A DNA stretch of 64,000 nt from an uncultured Paracoccus sp. (GTDB lineage Bacteria > Pseudomonadota > Alphaproteobacteria > Rhodobacterales > Rhodobacteraceae). The DNA is taken from NCBI RefSeq assembly GCF_947487305.1, contig NZ_CANKWH010000006.1:186001-250000 (forward strand), given 5' to 3'. The notes beneath the pieces were generated by a model that was given only the letters and a program-made list of their open reading frames with translations, ran no database searches and was not told where the DNA came from. The translations under genes and the position numbers were made by a program. This document shows, piece after piece, positions 33,921 to 42,636 of this stretch (its first letter is position 1; the number at the start of each line of letters is the position of its first letter).

Positions 33921-36365
33921 ATGGATTTCCAGAAGCTCGAAGCCACAGCGGTGGTCCGCAAGAACTCGATCGACTTCATCGATAAGGTCTTTGCCCTGAA
34001 CGCGGCGCGCCGTCCGCTGGTCATGGTCAATGACGAGGCGCAGGCGCAAACCCTGTCCGGCATCGTCATCGATCGCTGCATCGTGCCGGTCGAGCAATCG
34101 GGCTGGTATACGGCCCGCCATCCGCTGGTCCATGACGACCTGCCCGCGCAGGTCAGCTATACCTCGGGCACCGAGGGGCTGCCCAAGGGCATCCTGCTGA
34201 CCTATCAGAACCTCGCCGACGCCGCAGAGCGGATCATCGAGGTGATGCAGATGACCGCCGAGATCCGGGAATATGTGGGGGTACCGGCGACCTTCAGCTT
34301 TGGAATGGGGCGCTACCGGGCGATCAGCGCCGTGGGCGGGCAGGCCTACCTGCCGCCGCGCGGCTTTGACCCGATGGAACTGGCGCGGATGCTGACGGCG
34401 GGTCAGGTCAATGCGCTGTCGGCGGTGCCCACGCTGCTGCGCATCCTTCTGGACGCCCCCGGCCTGATCGGCGAGGCGGGCAAGAAGCTGCGCTGGATGG
34501 AAATCGGCTCGCAGCACATGACTGCGGATGAGAAGCTGCGCATCCGCAAGATGTTCCCCAATGCCCGGATCGTCCAGCATTACGGCTTGACCGAGGCCTC
34601 GCGCAGTACGTTCCTGACGGTCTCGGACGCGCCCGAGGCGCTGTTGCACTCGGTCGGTCGGACCAATGGGCAGAGCGAGGTCGCCCTCGGCCCCGACAAT
34701 CGCATCCGCATCCGTGGCCCCCATGTTGCCCGCTCGCGCATCGATGCCGAGGGCCTGCATGACCTGCAGGATACCGAGGGCTGGCTGCAGACCAATGACC
34801 TCGGCCGGATTCAGGACGGCCATCTGTTCTTCGACGGCAGGGCCGACGATCTGATCAATTGCGGCGGCGTGAAAGTGTCCCCGGACCAGCTGGAAGAGCG
34901 CATCCGGTCGGGCACCCTGCCCGGAACGAAAATCGCGGTTGCCAAGGTTCCCGATGCGCAGCGGGGCGACGGGATTCTGGTGGCGGTCGAGGGCGATGCG
35001 GCGGGAACCGCGAAGGTGAAGGAGCTTGCGATCTCCGCGCTCCAGGGCATGGGTGTGGTGGCCGGCAGCGCGCTGCATGTGGTCGCCGTCGACGACATTC
35101 CCATGACCGGCACCGGCAAGGTCCAGCGCAAGCTGCTGGCCGAACAGTTCCTTGCGCAACAACCCGCTGAAGCCGCCCGGGTCGATACGTCAGGGGACGA
35201 GATCGGCGACGTGCTCGCCCTGTTCCAGCACGAATTCCCCGGGCAGACGGTCAAGCCTGACGACAGCTTTGAATCGCTCGGCGGCGATTCCCTGCACTAC
35301 ATCCAGTTCACTCTGGCCTTCGAGCAGCGGTTCGGGACCTTGCCGGACCATTGGGAAAGCCTCAGCGTGGCCCAGCTGCAGCAGAGCCTTGGCCAGATCG
35401 AGAAGACCAGCTGGCGGCGGCTGGAAACGCCGACCCTGACCCGCGCCTTCTTCATGATCTGCATCGTTGCCCTGCACACCAATGCGTTCATTTACAGCTC
35501 TAACTGGGGCGCGGCGTTTTTCCTGATCCTGCTCGCCGGCTATTCGGTCGCCCGCTTCCAGCTGCCCGAGATCATCCGGACCGGCAGTGTCAAGACATTG
35601 TGGGGGACGGTCAGATATGTGGCGATCCCGACCTTTCTGATGGTCGCCTTCCTTCAGGTGGCAACCCAGAGATTCGAGATCATGCCCCTGCTGCTGATCT
35701 CGAACTATCTCGATCCCGCCAGCCTCAAGGGATTTCTGCTCTATTTCGCTGAATTTTATCTGCAATTGCTGATACTTGCCGCGCTGTTCTTCTCGATCCC
35801 GCAGGTCCAGCAAGCGTTCAAGACCCGCCCGGTGGTCAGCGCGCTGGTGCTGCTGGCGGCTGCCACACTCATCGGTCGCGGAATCAATACGATCTGGGAT
35901 TTCGACTACAATTACCACCGGACCCCCTGGACCTATGCCTGGGCCTTCGCCCTTGGCATTGTTCTGGCGAGCGCCAAGGATCTTCAGACGAGGCTGTTGG
36001 CTATGGCCGTGGCGATCGTCATGGCCCTGATCAACTGGGGTTTCTCTTCAGCTTCCTATTACGTCGCCGGTGGCAGTGCGCTGATCCTGTTCGTCCCGTC
36101 GATCCCGGTTCCGGCTCCCGTGAAGGTGCTGGTGGCCGAGATCGCTGCGGCCTCGCTGTTCATCTATCTCAACCATGAGGTGATGATCTCCGTGGTGCGC
36201 AAGATATTCGGCGAGGAGCGGCCCTGGGTGACGCTGATCGCAGCGATCATCGCCGGGGTCATCCTGATGCATCTTTACACTTGGGCCTCGCGTCAGGTTG
36301 TTTTGGCCTATCGACGGATGTCTGGCATGGATACCGACGTTCCCATCGCTACCCGCAGCGAGTGA
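33921..36365 (+). CDS. fusion of adenylation domain, carrier domain and membrane acyltransferase
   Basis: An 814-residue three-part protein. (1) Residues 1-410: AMP-forming adenylation enzyme with YTSGTEGLPKG (80-90, ATP loop), YGLTEASRST (221-230), TNDLGRIQDGHLFFDGRADD (291-310) and catalytic Lys400 in TGTGKVQRK; the part before the ATP loop is only 80 residues, much shorter than usual. (2) About 425-495: a carrier domain with LGGDS and Ser457 as the phosphopantetheine site. (3) About 505-800: about ten membrane helices of acyltransferase-3 (OafA/NodX) type, with His519 in helix 1 (IVALHTN) and FIYLNHEVMI near the end. I infer that an acyl or aminoacyl group is activated, loaded on the carrier and moved to an acceptor at or across the inner membrane. 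ATG 33921 is preferred over GTG 33909. Confidence 0.8.
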   Translation: MDFQKLEATAVVRKNSIDFIDKVFALNAARRPLVMVNDEAQAQTLSGIVIDRCIVPVEQSGWYTARHPLVHDDLPAQVSYTSGTEGLPKGILLTYQNLADAAERIIEVMQMTAEIREYVGVPATFSFGMGRYRAISAVGGQAYLPPRGFDPMELARMLTAGQVNALSAVPTLLRILLDAPGLIGEAGKKLRWMEIGSQHMTADEKLRIRKMFPNARIVQHYGLTEASRSTFLTVSDAPEALLHSVGRTNGQSEVALGPDNRIRIRGPHVARSRIDAEGLHDLQDTEGWLQTNDLGRIQDGHLFFDGRADDLINCGGVKVSPDQLEERIRSGTLPGTKIAVAKVPDAQRGDGILVAVEGDAAGTAKVKELAISALQGMGVVAGSALHVVAVDDIPMTGTGKVQRKLLAEQFLAQQPAEAARVDTSGDEIGDVLALFQHEFPGQTVKPDDSFESLGGDSLHYIQFTLAFEQRFGTLPDHWESLSVAQLQQSLGQIEKTSWRRLETPTLTRAFFMICIVALHTNAFIYSSNWGAAFFLILLAGYSVARFQLPEIIRTGSVKTLWGTVRYVAIPTFLMVAFLQVATQRFEIMPLLLISNYLDPASLKGFLLYFAEFYLQLLILAALFFSIPQVQQAFKTRPVVSALVLLAAATLIGRGINTIWDFDYNYHRTPWTYAWAFALGIVLASAKDLQTRLLAMAVAIVMALINWGFSSASYYVAGGSALILFVPSIPVPAPVKVLVAEIAAASLFIYLNHEVMISVVRKIFGEERPWVTLIAAIIAGVILMHLYTWASRQVVLAYRRMSGMDTDVPIATRSE

Positions 36366-36492
36366 ACGTCAAGACAGATGATGGCTGGGCGGCGTTGGGA
36401 AATCTGCCGGCGGACCGACCAGAGCGATTGCACCGGGCGTCTACAGCGGGCATGGTCGGTCCGATTTCCCCGTTCCTGATCAAGGCGCTGCC

Positions 36493-38085
36493 GTGACCCA
36501 ATTCGACTTTCTCTCGGGCCGCCGCCCGCCCAGCTATGCCAGCCGCGCGATGATCGCCACCTCGCACACGCTGGCGACCTCGGCGGGTCTCGCGGTTCTG
36601 GCCGAGGGTGGCAATGCCGTCGACGCGGCGCTGGCGGCGGTGGCGGTGCAATGCGTGGTCGATCCGCACATGACCGGGATCGGCGGCGATTGCTTTGTGC
36701 TTTATGCGCCGAAAGATGGCCAAGTGCGGGCGCTGAACGGCTCTGGCCGCGCCCCGGCGGCGGCCACGCCCGAGGCGCTGGCGCAGGTCTGCGTGACCGG
36801 GCTGGAGCAGACCAGCGCTCACGCGATCACCATCCCCGGCGCGATCTCGGCCTGGTGCCTCTTGCATCGCGACCATGGCAGCCTGCCGCTTTCGCGGCTT
36901 TTCGCCCCGGCCATCCGCCATGCCGAGGAGGGGTTCCCGGTCTCGGCCCGCGTCGCCCGCGATTTCGTCGCCAATGCCGAGGTGCTGCGCGGTGACGCCC
37001 ATGCTGCGGGCCTGTTCCTGCCGGGTGGCCAGCCACCCCGCGCTGGCGATGTGCTGCGCCAGCCGCTGCTGGGGGAACGCCTGCGCGAGATCGCCGAGAA
37101 GGGCGCGGCGGGCTTTTACCATGGCGAGACCGCCGAACGGATGACCCGCCACCTGCAGGGGCTGGGCGGGCTGCACACACTCGAGGATTTCCACGAGGGC
37201 GAAACTGCCGCTCGTTGGGAAGACCCGATCAGTGCCCGATATCGCGGCCATGAGGTGCTGGAATGTGGCCCGAACGGTCAGGGGCTGGCGGCGCTGATGA
37301 TCCTGCGCATCCTCGAGGGCTTCGACATGGGCCCCGATGTGCCACTGGCCGACCGCATCCACCTGCAGGCCGAGGCGACGAAGCTGGCCTATCACCACCG
37401 CGACGCGCTGATCGCCGACCCGGATCATTCCGTGGGGCTGGTCGACCTGCTCTTGTCGGATGAGGTGATCGACACGCTGCGCACCCGCATCGACCCCGCC
37501 CGTGCCCAGCCCCCGGCCCTCTGGTCCGAGCCCGAGCACAAGGACACCATTTACCTCTGCGTGGTCGATGCCGAGGGCAATGCGATCTCCTTCATCAACT
37601 CGATCTTCCACGCCTTCGGTTCGACCCGGCTGGACCCGGAAACCGGGGTGCTCTTCCACAGTCGCGGGGCCTCCTTCCGACTGGAGCCGGGCCATCCGAA
37701 CTGCATTGGTCCGAGGAAGCGCCCGATGCACACGATCATTCCGGGAATGCTGCGCGACGCCGATGGCGGGCTGATGCCCTTCGGTGTCATGGGCGGGCAT
37801 TATCAGGCGGCAGGCCAGGCGGCCTATCTGTCGGCCATCATCGATCGCGGGCTGGACCTGCAGGCGGCGATGGAGGAACCGCGCAGCTTTGCTTTTGACG
37901 GCGTGCTGCAGGTCGAGGCGACCATGCCGCCCGAGATCTGCGACGAGCTGGCGCGGCGCGGCCACAGGATCAGCGTCATCGACGGACCCACGGGCGGCGC
38001 GCAGGCAATCCGCATCAACCCGGAAACCGGGGTGCTGACCGGCGCGTCCGACAGCCGCAAGGACGGGGCGGCGCTGGGGCTTTAA
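36493..38085 (+). CDS. gamma-glutamyltransferase family hydrolase, cytoplasmic type
   Basis: A 530-residue Ntn-hydrolase proenzyme of the GGT family. The probable self-cleavage nucleophile is Thr352 in HKDTIYLCVVDAEGNAIS, which would give a large subunit of about 351 and a small one of about 179 residues. The N terminus has GGNAVDAALAAVAVQCVVDP and GIGGDCF. There is no signal peptide, unlike glutathione-salvaging periplasmic GGT; that fits intracellular relatives such as HpxW (oxamate amidohydrolase) and YwrD. The start is GTG at 36493. It ends against the convergent TetR gene with a four-base overlap. The substrate is not resolved. Confidence 0.87.
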   Translation: MTQFDFLSGRRPPSYASRAMIATSHTLATSAGLAVLAEGGNAVDAALAAVAVQCVVDPHMTGIGGDCFVLYAPKDGQVRALNGSGRAPAAATPEALAQVCVTGLEQTSAHAITIPGAISAWCLLHRDHGSLPLSRLFAPAIRHAEEGFPVSARVARDFVANAEVLRGDAHAAGLFLPGGQPPRAGDVLRQPLLGERLREIAEKGAAGFYHGETAERMTRHLQGLGGLHTLEDFHEGETAARWEDPISARYRGHEVLECGPNGQGLAALMILRILEGFDMGPDVPLADRIHLQAEATKLAYHHRDALIADPDHSVGLVDLLLSDEVIDTLRTRIDPARAQPPALWSEPEHKDTIYLCVVDAEGNAISFINSIFHAFGSTRLDPETGVLFHSRGASFRLEPGHPNCIGPRKRPMHTIIPGMLRDADGGLMPFGVMGGHYQAAGQAAYLSAIIDRGLDLQAAMEEPRSFAFDGVLQVEATMPPEICDELARRGHRISVIDGPTGGAQAIRINPETGVLTGASDSRKDGAALGL

Positions 38086-38672
38086 CCCGTCGCGCCCCGC
38101 GCGGCCTGACGCTCGGCCTCGTTAGCCACGGCCTGCTTCACAGCCTCGACCCAGGGGGCGTCACCCGCCGCCTCGCCCATCACCCGCGCCCCGACCATGG
38201 CGGCGAAGAGAAGCAGCGTCCGGGGATCGGCATGGGCCAGATCGGCCTCGTCGCCCGGGTTGTTGAAAAATCTTTCCAGAAGCGCGCCGGTGCCTTGGCC
38301 ATAGATGTCGCGCAAGATCGCCCCCTCGCCCGCCGCATGGGGCGCGAAGGCGATGATCGGGCATTGCCGCCCCGCGCGCGGCCACAGGTACTGCGCGACC
38401 AGCTTGGCCCTCAGCGCCGCAGGCCTCTGGTCGCCGGCAAGCCTGTGGTCCCACAACGCCCCGGCATCGGCGAAGGCCCTGCCCGCCGCTTCTTCGACCA
38501 GCGCCTCCTTCGAGGCGAAATGCTTGTAGAAGCCGCCGACCGTCATCTCGACCGAGGCCATGATCTCGGCCACCGACACCGCCTCGACCCCGCGCTCGCG
38601 GAACAGCCGACTTGCACCCTCGACGATCCGTGCCCGGTTCTGCTGTGCCTGTTCGGCCGAGGACCGCCCCAT
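38082..38672 (-). CDS. TetR-family regulator
   Basis: A 196-residue repressor with an N-terminal helix-turn-helix (VSVAEIMASVEMTVGGFYKH, about 33-52) and an all-helical ligand domain. It reads in the same direction as the MaoC gene and starts three bases after it, so the two are cotranscribed and the regulator probably controls that promoter together with the divergent MFS gene at 39273. An AT-rich near-palindrome at 39195-39214 is the likely operator. Confidence 0.85.
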   Translation of the reverse strand: MGRSSAEQAQQNRARIVEGASRLFRERGVEAVSVAEIMASVEMTVGGFYKHFASKEALVEEAAGRAFADAGALWDHRLAGDQRPAALRAKLVAQYLWPRAGRQCPIIAFAPHAAGEGAILRDIYGQGTGALLERFFNNPGDEADLAHADPRTLLLFAAMVGARVMGEAAGDAPWVEAVKQAVANEAERQAARGATG

Positions 38673-38675
38673 CGC

Positions 38676-39137
38676 CTAGGCCTCCTTGCGGAAGGCCAGC
38701 AGGTTTGCGGTCAGGTCCAGCAGCACCTCGTCCGCCTGGTTCAGGGTCAGGCTCTGCACCTTGACCAGCCCCCGGTCGGGTTTCGAGCGGGAGGGCCTGA
38801 TCTCGAGAATGCGGCTTTTCACCCGCAGGATGTCGCCGGGACGCGTGGGCTGCGGCCAGCTGACCTCGCCGCCCGCGCCGATGACCCCTTGGGCGAAGGG
38901 GACGGACTCGACCAACAGCCGCATGGTCAGCGACATGGTGTGCCAGCCGCTTGCGGCGAGGCCCTGAAAGAAGGTCTCGCGCGCGGCTTCGGGGTCGGTG
39001 TGGAAGGGCTGAGGGTCGAACTGGCGCGCATAGGCGATGATCTGGTCCGCATCCAGCGCGTATTCGCCGCTGAGGAATTCCTGTCCGACCTCGAGATCGT
39101 CGAGATAAAGGCGCTGCGTCACGTCCTTGTCTTTCAT
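38676..39137 (-). CDS. MaoC-like acyl-CoA hydratase
   Basis: A 153-residue single hot-dog-fold protein, related to (R)-specific enoyl-CoA hydratases. QFDPQPFHTDPEAARETFF followed by GWHTM keeps the catalytic Asp/His region, although the usual AHG is changed to ASGWH. I chose ATG 39137 because GAAGGAG lies just upstream; the frame also has an ATG at 39176 without one. It is the first gene of a minus-strand unit with the TetR gene and divergent from an MFS transporter. Confidence 0.82.
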   Translation of the reverse strand: MKDKDVTQRLYLDDLEVGQEFLSGEYALDADQIIAYARQFDPQPFHTDPEAARETFFQGLAASGWHTMSLTMRLLVESVPFAQGVIGAGGEVSWPQPTRPGDILRVKSRILEIRPSRSKPDRGLVKVQSLTLNQADEVLLDLTANLLAFRKEA

Positions 39138-39194
39138 GCCGTTTCTCCTTCGCGGACCGGGGCTGCCCCGGGACAAGATCGGGACTCGCCAGAA

Positions 39195-39214
39195 TAGATT
39201 ATATCGATTATCTA
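39195..39214. promoter_or_regulatory. AT-rich inverted repeat, candidate TetR operator
   Basis: TAGAT and ATCTA arms surround TATATCGATT in the 135-base gap between the divergent MaoC/TetR and MFS genes. The length (20 bases) and place suit a TetR dimer. Symmetry of the inner part is imperfect. Confidence 0.4.
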
Positions 39215-39272
39215 TTTAGCTCAAGCCCGATTCGATCCGATCCCCTGTCCCGCTTGGTCACAAGGCGCCTTC

Positions 39273-40502
39273 ATGTCCGCTGCCCCGAACACCCCGCTTA
39301 TCCCCCGCAACCCCTGGATCGTGCTGATCTGCGCGGCGGCGCTGGTCACAATTGCCATGGGCATCCGCCAGTCCTTCGGCCTGTTCCTGCGCCCGATCGA
39401 ACTCGAGACCGGCATCGGCCGCGAGGCCTTCGGTCTGGCCATCGCGGTGCAGAACCTGATCCTTGGCCTTGCGCAGCCCTTCGTCGGCGCGCTGGCCGAC
39501 AAGCACGGGGCCGGGCGCGTCGCGGCCATCGGCGGGGCGCTTTACGCGCTGGGGCTGGCGCTGACCTCGACGGTCTCGAGCGCGCTGGGGCTGAACCTGA
39601 CGCTTGGCGGGCTGGTCGGCATCTCGATGGCCGGGGTGACTTTCGTTGTCGCCATCGGCGCGGCGGTCCGCGCGGTCCCGCCCGAGCGGCGGGGGCTGGC
39701 GGCCGGCATCGTCACGGCGGGCGGCTCGGTCGGGCAAAGCCTGCTGGTGCCGGTGGCGCAGGGGTTGATCGGCGCCTTTGGCTGGCGCGAGACGCTGATG
39801 ATCTATGCCGGGCTGGCGGCGGTGATGGTGGCGCTGGCCATCGGCATCGCCGGTCGTCCCGCCGCGCCCGCCACGATCCCGGCCGCCCCGGCGCAGGGTC
39901 TGGGCGAGGCGCTGCGCGAGGCCGCCGGCCATTCGGGCTTCTGGCTGCTGAACGCCGGCTTCTTCGTCTGCGGCTTCCACGTCGCCTTCATCGGCACCCA
40001 TCTGCCGGCCTTTCTGGTCGACAAGGGTCTGGACCCCTCCATCGGCGCGCGGGCACTGGCGCTGGTCGGGCTGTTCAACATCCTCGGCTCTTATGTCTTC
40101 GGCATGTCGGCGGACAGCTGGCGCAAGAAGCATGTGCTGGCGGCGATCTATCTGGGCCGGGCGGTGGTGATGGCGCTGTTTCTGGCCTTCCCGATCACGC
40201 CGCTCAGCGCCACACTCTTCGCCTGCGCCATGGGCTTTCTGTGGCTTGGCACGGTGCCGCTGACCAGCGGGCTGGTGGGTCAGATCTTCGGCATCCGCCA
40301 CATGTCGATGCTGTTCGGCATCGTCTTCCTGTCGCATCAGGTCGGGTCGTTCTTCGGGGCATGGGGCGCGGGCTATGCCTATCGCGTCACCGGCTCCTAT
40401 GACCTCGCCTGGCAGCTGTCGATCGTCATCGCGGTGCTGGCCGCCGCGCTGAACTGGCCGATCAAGGACGCGCCGCTGCTGCGGCGCGAGGCCGTGGCAT
40501 GA
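39273..40502 (+). CDS. MFS transporter, oxalate/formate- or monocarboxylate-like
   Basis: A 409-residue, 12-helix major facilitator. The first helix and loop (IAMGIRQSFGLFLRPIELET, then AIAVQNLILGLAQPFVGALA) are typical of the OFA/monocarboxylate group of bacterial MFS proteins, which carry small organic acids. It is divergent from the MaoC/TetR unit and shares the 39195-39214 site with it. Its stop overlaps a 47-residue downstream ORF. Confidence 0.82.
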   Translation: MSAAPNTPLIPRNPWIVLICAAALVTIAMGIRQSFGLFLRPIELETGIGREAFGLAIAVQNLILGLAQPFVGALADKHGAGRVAAIGGALYALGLALTSTVSSALGLNLTLGGLVGISMAGVTFVVAIGAAVRAVPPERRGLAAGIVTAGGSVGQSLLVPVAQGLIGAFGWRETLMIYAGLAAVMVALAIGIAGRPAAPATIPAAPAQGLGEALREAAGHSGFWLLNAGFFVCGFHVAFIGTHLPAFLVDKGLDPSIGARALALVGLFNILGSYVFGMSADSWRKKHVLAAIYLGRAVVMALFLAFPITPLSATLFACAMGFLWLGTVPLTSGLVGQIFGIRHMSMLFGIVFLSHQVGSFFGAWGAGYAYRVTGSYDLAWQLSIVIAVLAAALNWPIKDAPLLRREAVA

Positions 40503-40642
40503 ACGGCGAGTTGGCACCATTGACCCGGCCGCAGCGGGTTCTGACGGCGGCCGGGCTGTTGCTTCTGCTGGTCGCCGGTCTGGCACTGTGGCGGGCCTAT
40601 GGCCTGCCGGTGGCGCTGACCAGCGGCGGGATGCTCTGCTAG
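40499..40642 (+). CDS. 47-residue single-helix membrane protein
   Basis: The ATG at 40499 overlaps the TGA of the MFS gene (ATGA), and the frame runs 47 codons to TAG at 40640-40642. The peptide begins MNGELAPLTRPQRVL and has one hydrophobic helix (AAGLLLLLVAGLALW), ending GGMLC. The tight overlap and codon use with G/C at third positions support real translation, perhaps as a small accessory subunit of the transporter. It also overlaps the convergent TRAP gene by four bases. No family is recognised. Confidence 0.6.
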   Translation: MNGELAPLTRPQRVLTAAGLLLLLVAGLALWRAYGLPVALTSGGMLC

Positions 40643-42585
40643 AGGATCCCCGTGACCACCACCGGGAAGGCCATGCAGATCAGGATCAGCACCGCCATGG
40701 CCAGCACATAGGGCATCACGCCCGCGAACACGTCCTGCAGGCTGCACAGATCGCCGACCGTGCTTTTCACCACGAAGACGCTGATCCCGAAGGGCGGCGT
40801 CAACAGCCCCATCTCGACCGCGATGACGGTGATGAGGCCGAACCAGATCAGCACGTCGGGGCCGATGGTGGCGGTGCCAAGCGTGACGATCAGCGGTGCG
40901 ACGATGGGCACGGTGATGACGATGATCGAGGTCGAGTCGAGGAACATTCCCATGACGATGACGACCAGAAGGAACAGCGCCATCACCCCCCAGAGGCTAA
41001 AGCCAGAATCCACCGCATACTGCACCATGACTGCGGGCAGGGTCGACATGACCAGCGCCTTGGTCAGCACGCTGGCACCGATCACCAGCGACAGCACGGT
41101 CACGCTGATCTGCCCGGTCTCGCGCAGCACGTCCCACAATGCGCTGCGGGTCAGCCGGCGGCGCAGCACGGTCACGATCAGCGTGGCAAAGGCCCCGACC
41201 GCGCCCGCCTGCGTGGGCGTGAAGAAGCCCAGGTAGATGCCGCCCAGGACGATCGAGACCAGCACTGCGATGGGCAGCAGCCGGCGGGCGGAACTGATCA
41301 GCGTCTCCGGCTCCAGATCGTCATTGCCTGTGGGACGGCCGACGAAATCGGGGCGGAACTTCGCCAGAAGCAGGATGGTCACGCAGAAGATGATCGCCAT
41401 CATGAGGCCCGGGATCAGCGCGGCGAGGAACAGCTTGCCGACCGAGGTCTCGGTGACAAAGCCGTAGATGATCAGAAGCAGGCTCGGCGGGATCAGCATC
41501 CCCAGCACCGACGAGCCGGCGACCGTGCCGGTGGCGAAGCGCGGGGTATAGCCATGGGCGATCATCTGCGGCACGGCGACACGCGAGAAGATGGCCGAGG
41601 AGGCGATGGAGATGCCCGTTACCGCCGCAAAGACGGCATTGGCGGCAACGGTGGCAATGCCGAGACCGCCCAGCAGCTTCCGCGTCCACCACGCCGCCAC
41701 GCGATAGGCGTCGCGGCCGATGTCGGAAATGTCGGTGAACAGACCCATCAGCACGAAAAGCGGCACCACACCGAAATCGAACTTGTTGATGGTGCCGGTG
41801 GCCGAGGTCTTCAGCGCGTTCAGCGCCACGTTCGGGTTGTCGCGGATCAGCCAGATGGCGACGACGCCGACCACGCCCAGCACCACCGCCACATGCATCC
41901 CGGCCATCAGCAGGACCAGCAGCGCGACAATTGCCAGCAGCCCCAGCCCGATGCGGCTGACATCGCCCAGTGCGACCAGTGCGACAGCGGCGGCAAAGGC
42001 GAGGATGCCCAGAGCCACCGGCATCAGCCAACGCCCGCGCTGCGTCATCAGCTGCGGCAGGCGGCGGGCGGTTTCAACTGCTTCCAGCGCGAACTGGATG
42101 GTGGTGGCAAGACAGCCGATGGCGGTCAGCAGCTTGAAGGGCCAGGTCGGCATGGTGAAGATGCCGGTGGAGCCGATATATTCCCCGCCCCGCCAGGCAT
42201 CGGCATAATCGCCCCACAGCACCCAGCCAAGCGCCCCGAAAAGCGCCGCCCCGATCATGAGGAACACGAGGTCCAGCAGAACCGCCGCCGCCGGGTCGGA
42301 TTTGGTCAGCGGTCCGTAAAGGAAATCGGCGCGGGTCAGGCGACCCCGCGCCAGCGCATGGGCGAGTTGCAGGAAGACCACCGGCACGATGGTCTGCTCG
42401 ACCAGCTCGACCACGCCGTAAAGCGGGCGCGAGAAGATCGCCAGCCCGGCCACATCGGCGCAGATGAGCAGCATCAGGACGAAGATCCAGACCGTGCCAA
42501 GCGCCGAGAGGGCACCCGAGACCTGATTGAACGCCCTCAGCGCCGCGCCGGTCGAAACGGCGGGCAGTTCGTCGGATTGCAGCAT
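40639..42585 (-). CDS. TRAP transporter fused permease (DctQ-DctM)
   Basis: A 648-residue membrane protein joining the four-helix small permease (residues about 25-185, e.g. LLICADVAGLAIFSRPLYGV) to the large permease (about 215-648; FVLMGLFTDISDIGRDAYRV, GSSVLGMLIPPSLLLIIYGF, MFLDSTSIIVITVPIVAPLI, EMGLLTPPFGISVFVVKS). It uses sodium or proton gradient to import a substrate delivered by the binding protein encoded 51 bases upstream. The FAD monooxygenase gene before that suggests an aromatic or organic-acid substrate. Confidence 0.92.
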   Translation of the reverse strand: MLQSDELPAVSTGAALRAFNQVSGALSALGTVWIFVLMLLICADVAGLAIFSRPLYGVVELVEQTIVPVVFLQLAHALARGRLTRADFLYGPLTKSDPAAAVLLDLVFLMIGAALFGALGWVLWGDYADAWRGGEYIGSTGIFTMPTWPFKLLTAIGCLATTIQFALEAVETARRLPQLMTQRGRWLMPVALGILAFAAAVALVALGDVSRIGLGLLAIVALLVLLMAGMHVAVVLGVVGVVAIWLIRDNPNVALNALKTSATGTINKFDFGVVPLFVLMGLFTDISDIGRDAYRVAAWWTRKLLGGLGIATVAANAVFAAVTGISIASSAIFSRVAVPQMIAHGYTPRFATGTVAGSSVLGMLIPPSLLLIIYGFVTETSVGKLFLAALIPGLMMAIIFCVTILLLAKFRPDFVGRPTGNDDLEPETLISSARRLLPIAVLVSIVLGGIYLGFFTPTQAGAVGAFATLIVTVLRRRLTRSALWDVLRETGQISVTVLSLVIGASVLTKALVMSTLPAVMVQYAVDSGFSLWGVMALFLLVVIVMGMFLDSTSIIVITVPIVAPLIVTLGTATIGPDVLIWFGLITVIAVEMGLLTPPFGISVFVVKSTVGDLCSLQDVFAGVMPYVLAMAVLILICMAFPVVVTGIL

Positions 42586-42636
42586 TTCAAGTCCTCCCGA
42601 AAGCTGATGATGGGGCGCGTGTTGCGCGCCCCGCTG

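Noticed and set aside
39195..39220. BioR-like box (TTATCTATTT) near the MaoC/MFS promoters
   Set aside because: It differs from TTATCTATAA at two positions and lies far from the biotin genes; a TetR operator explains the symmetry better.
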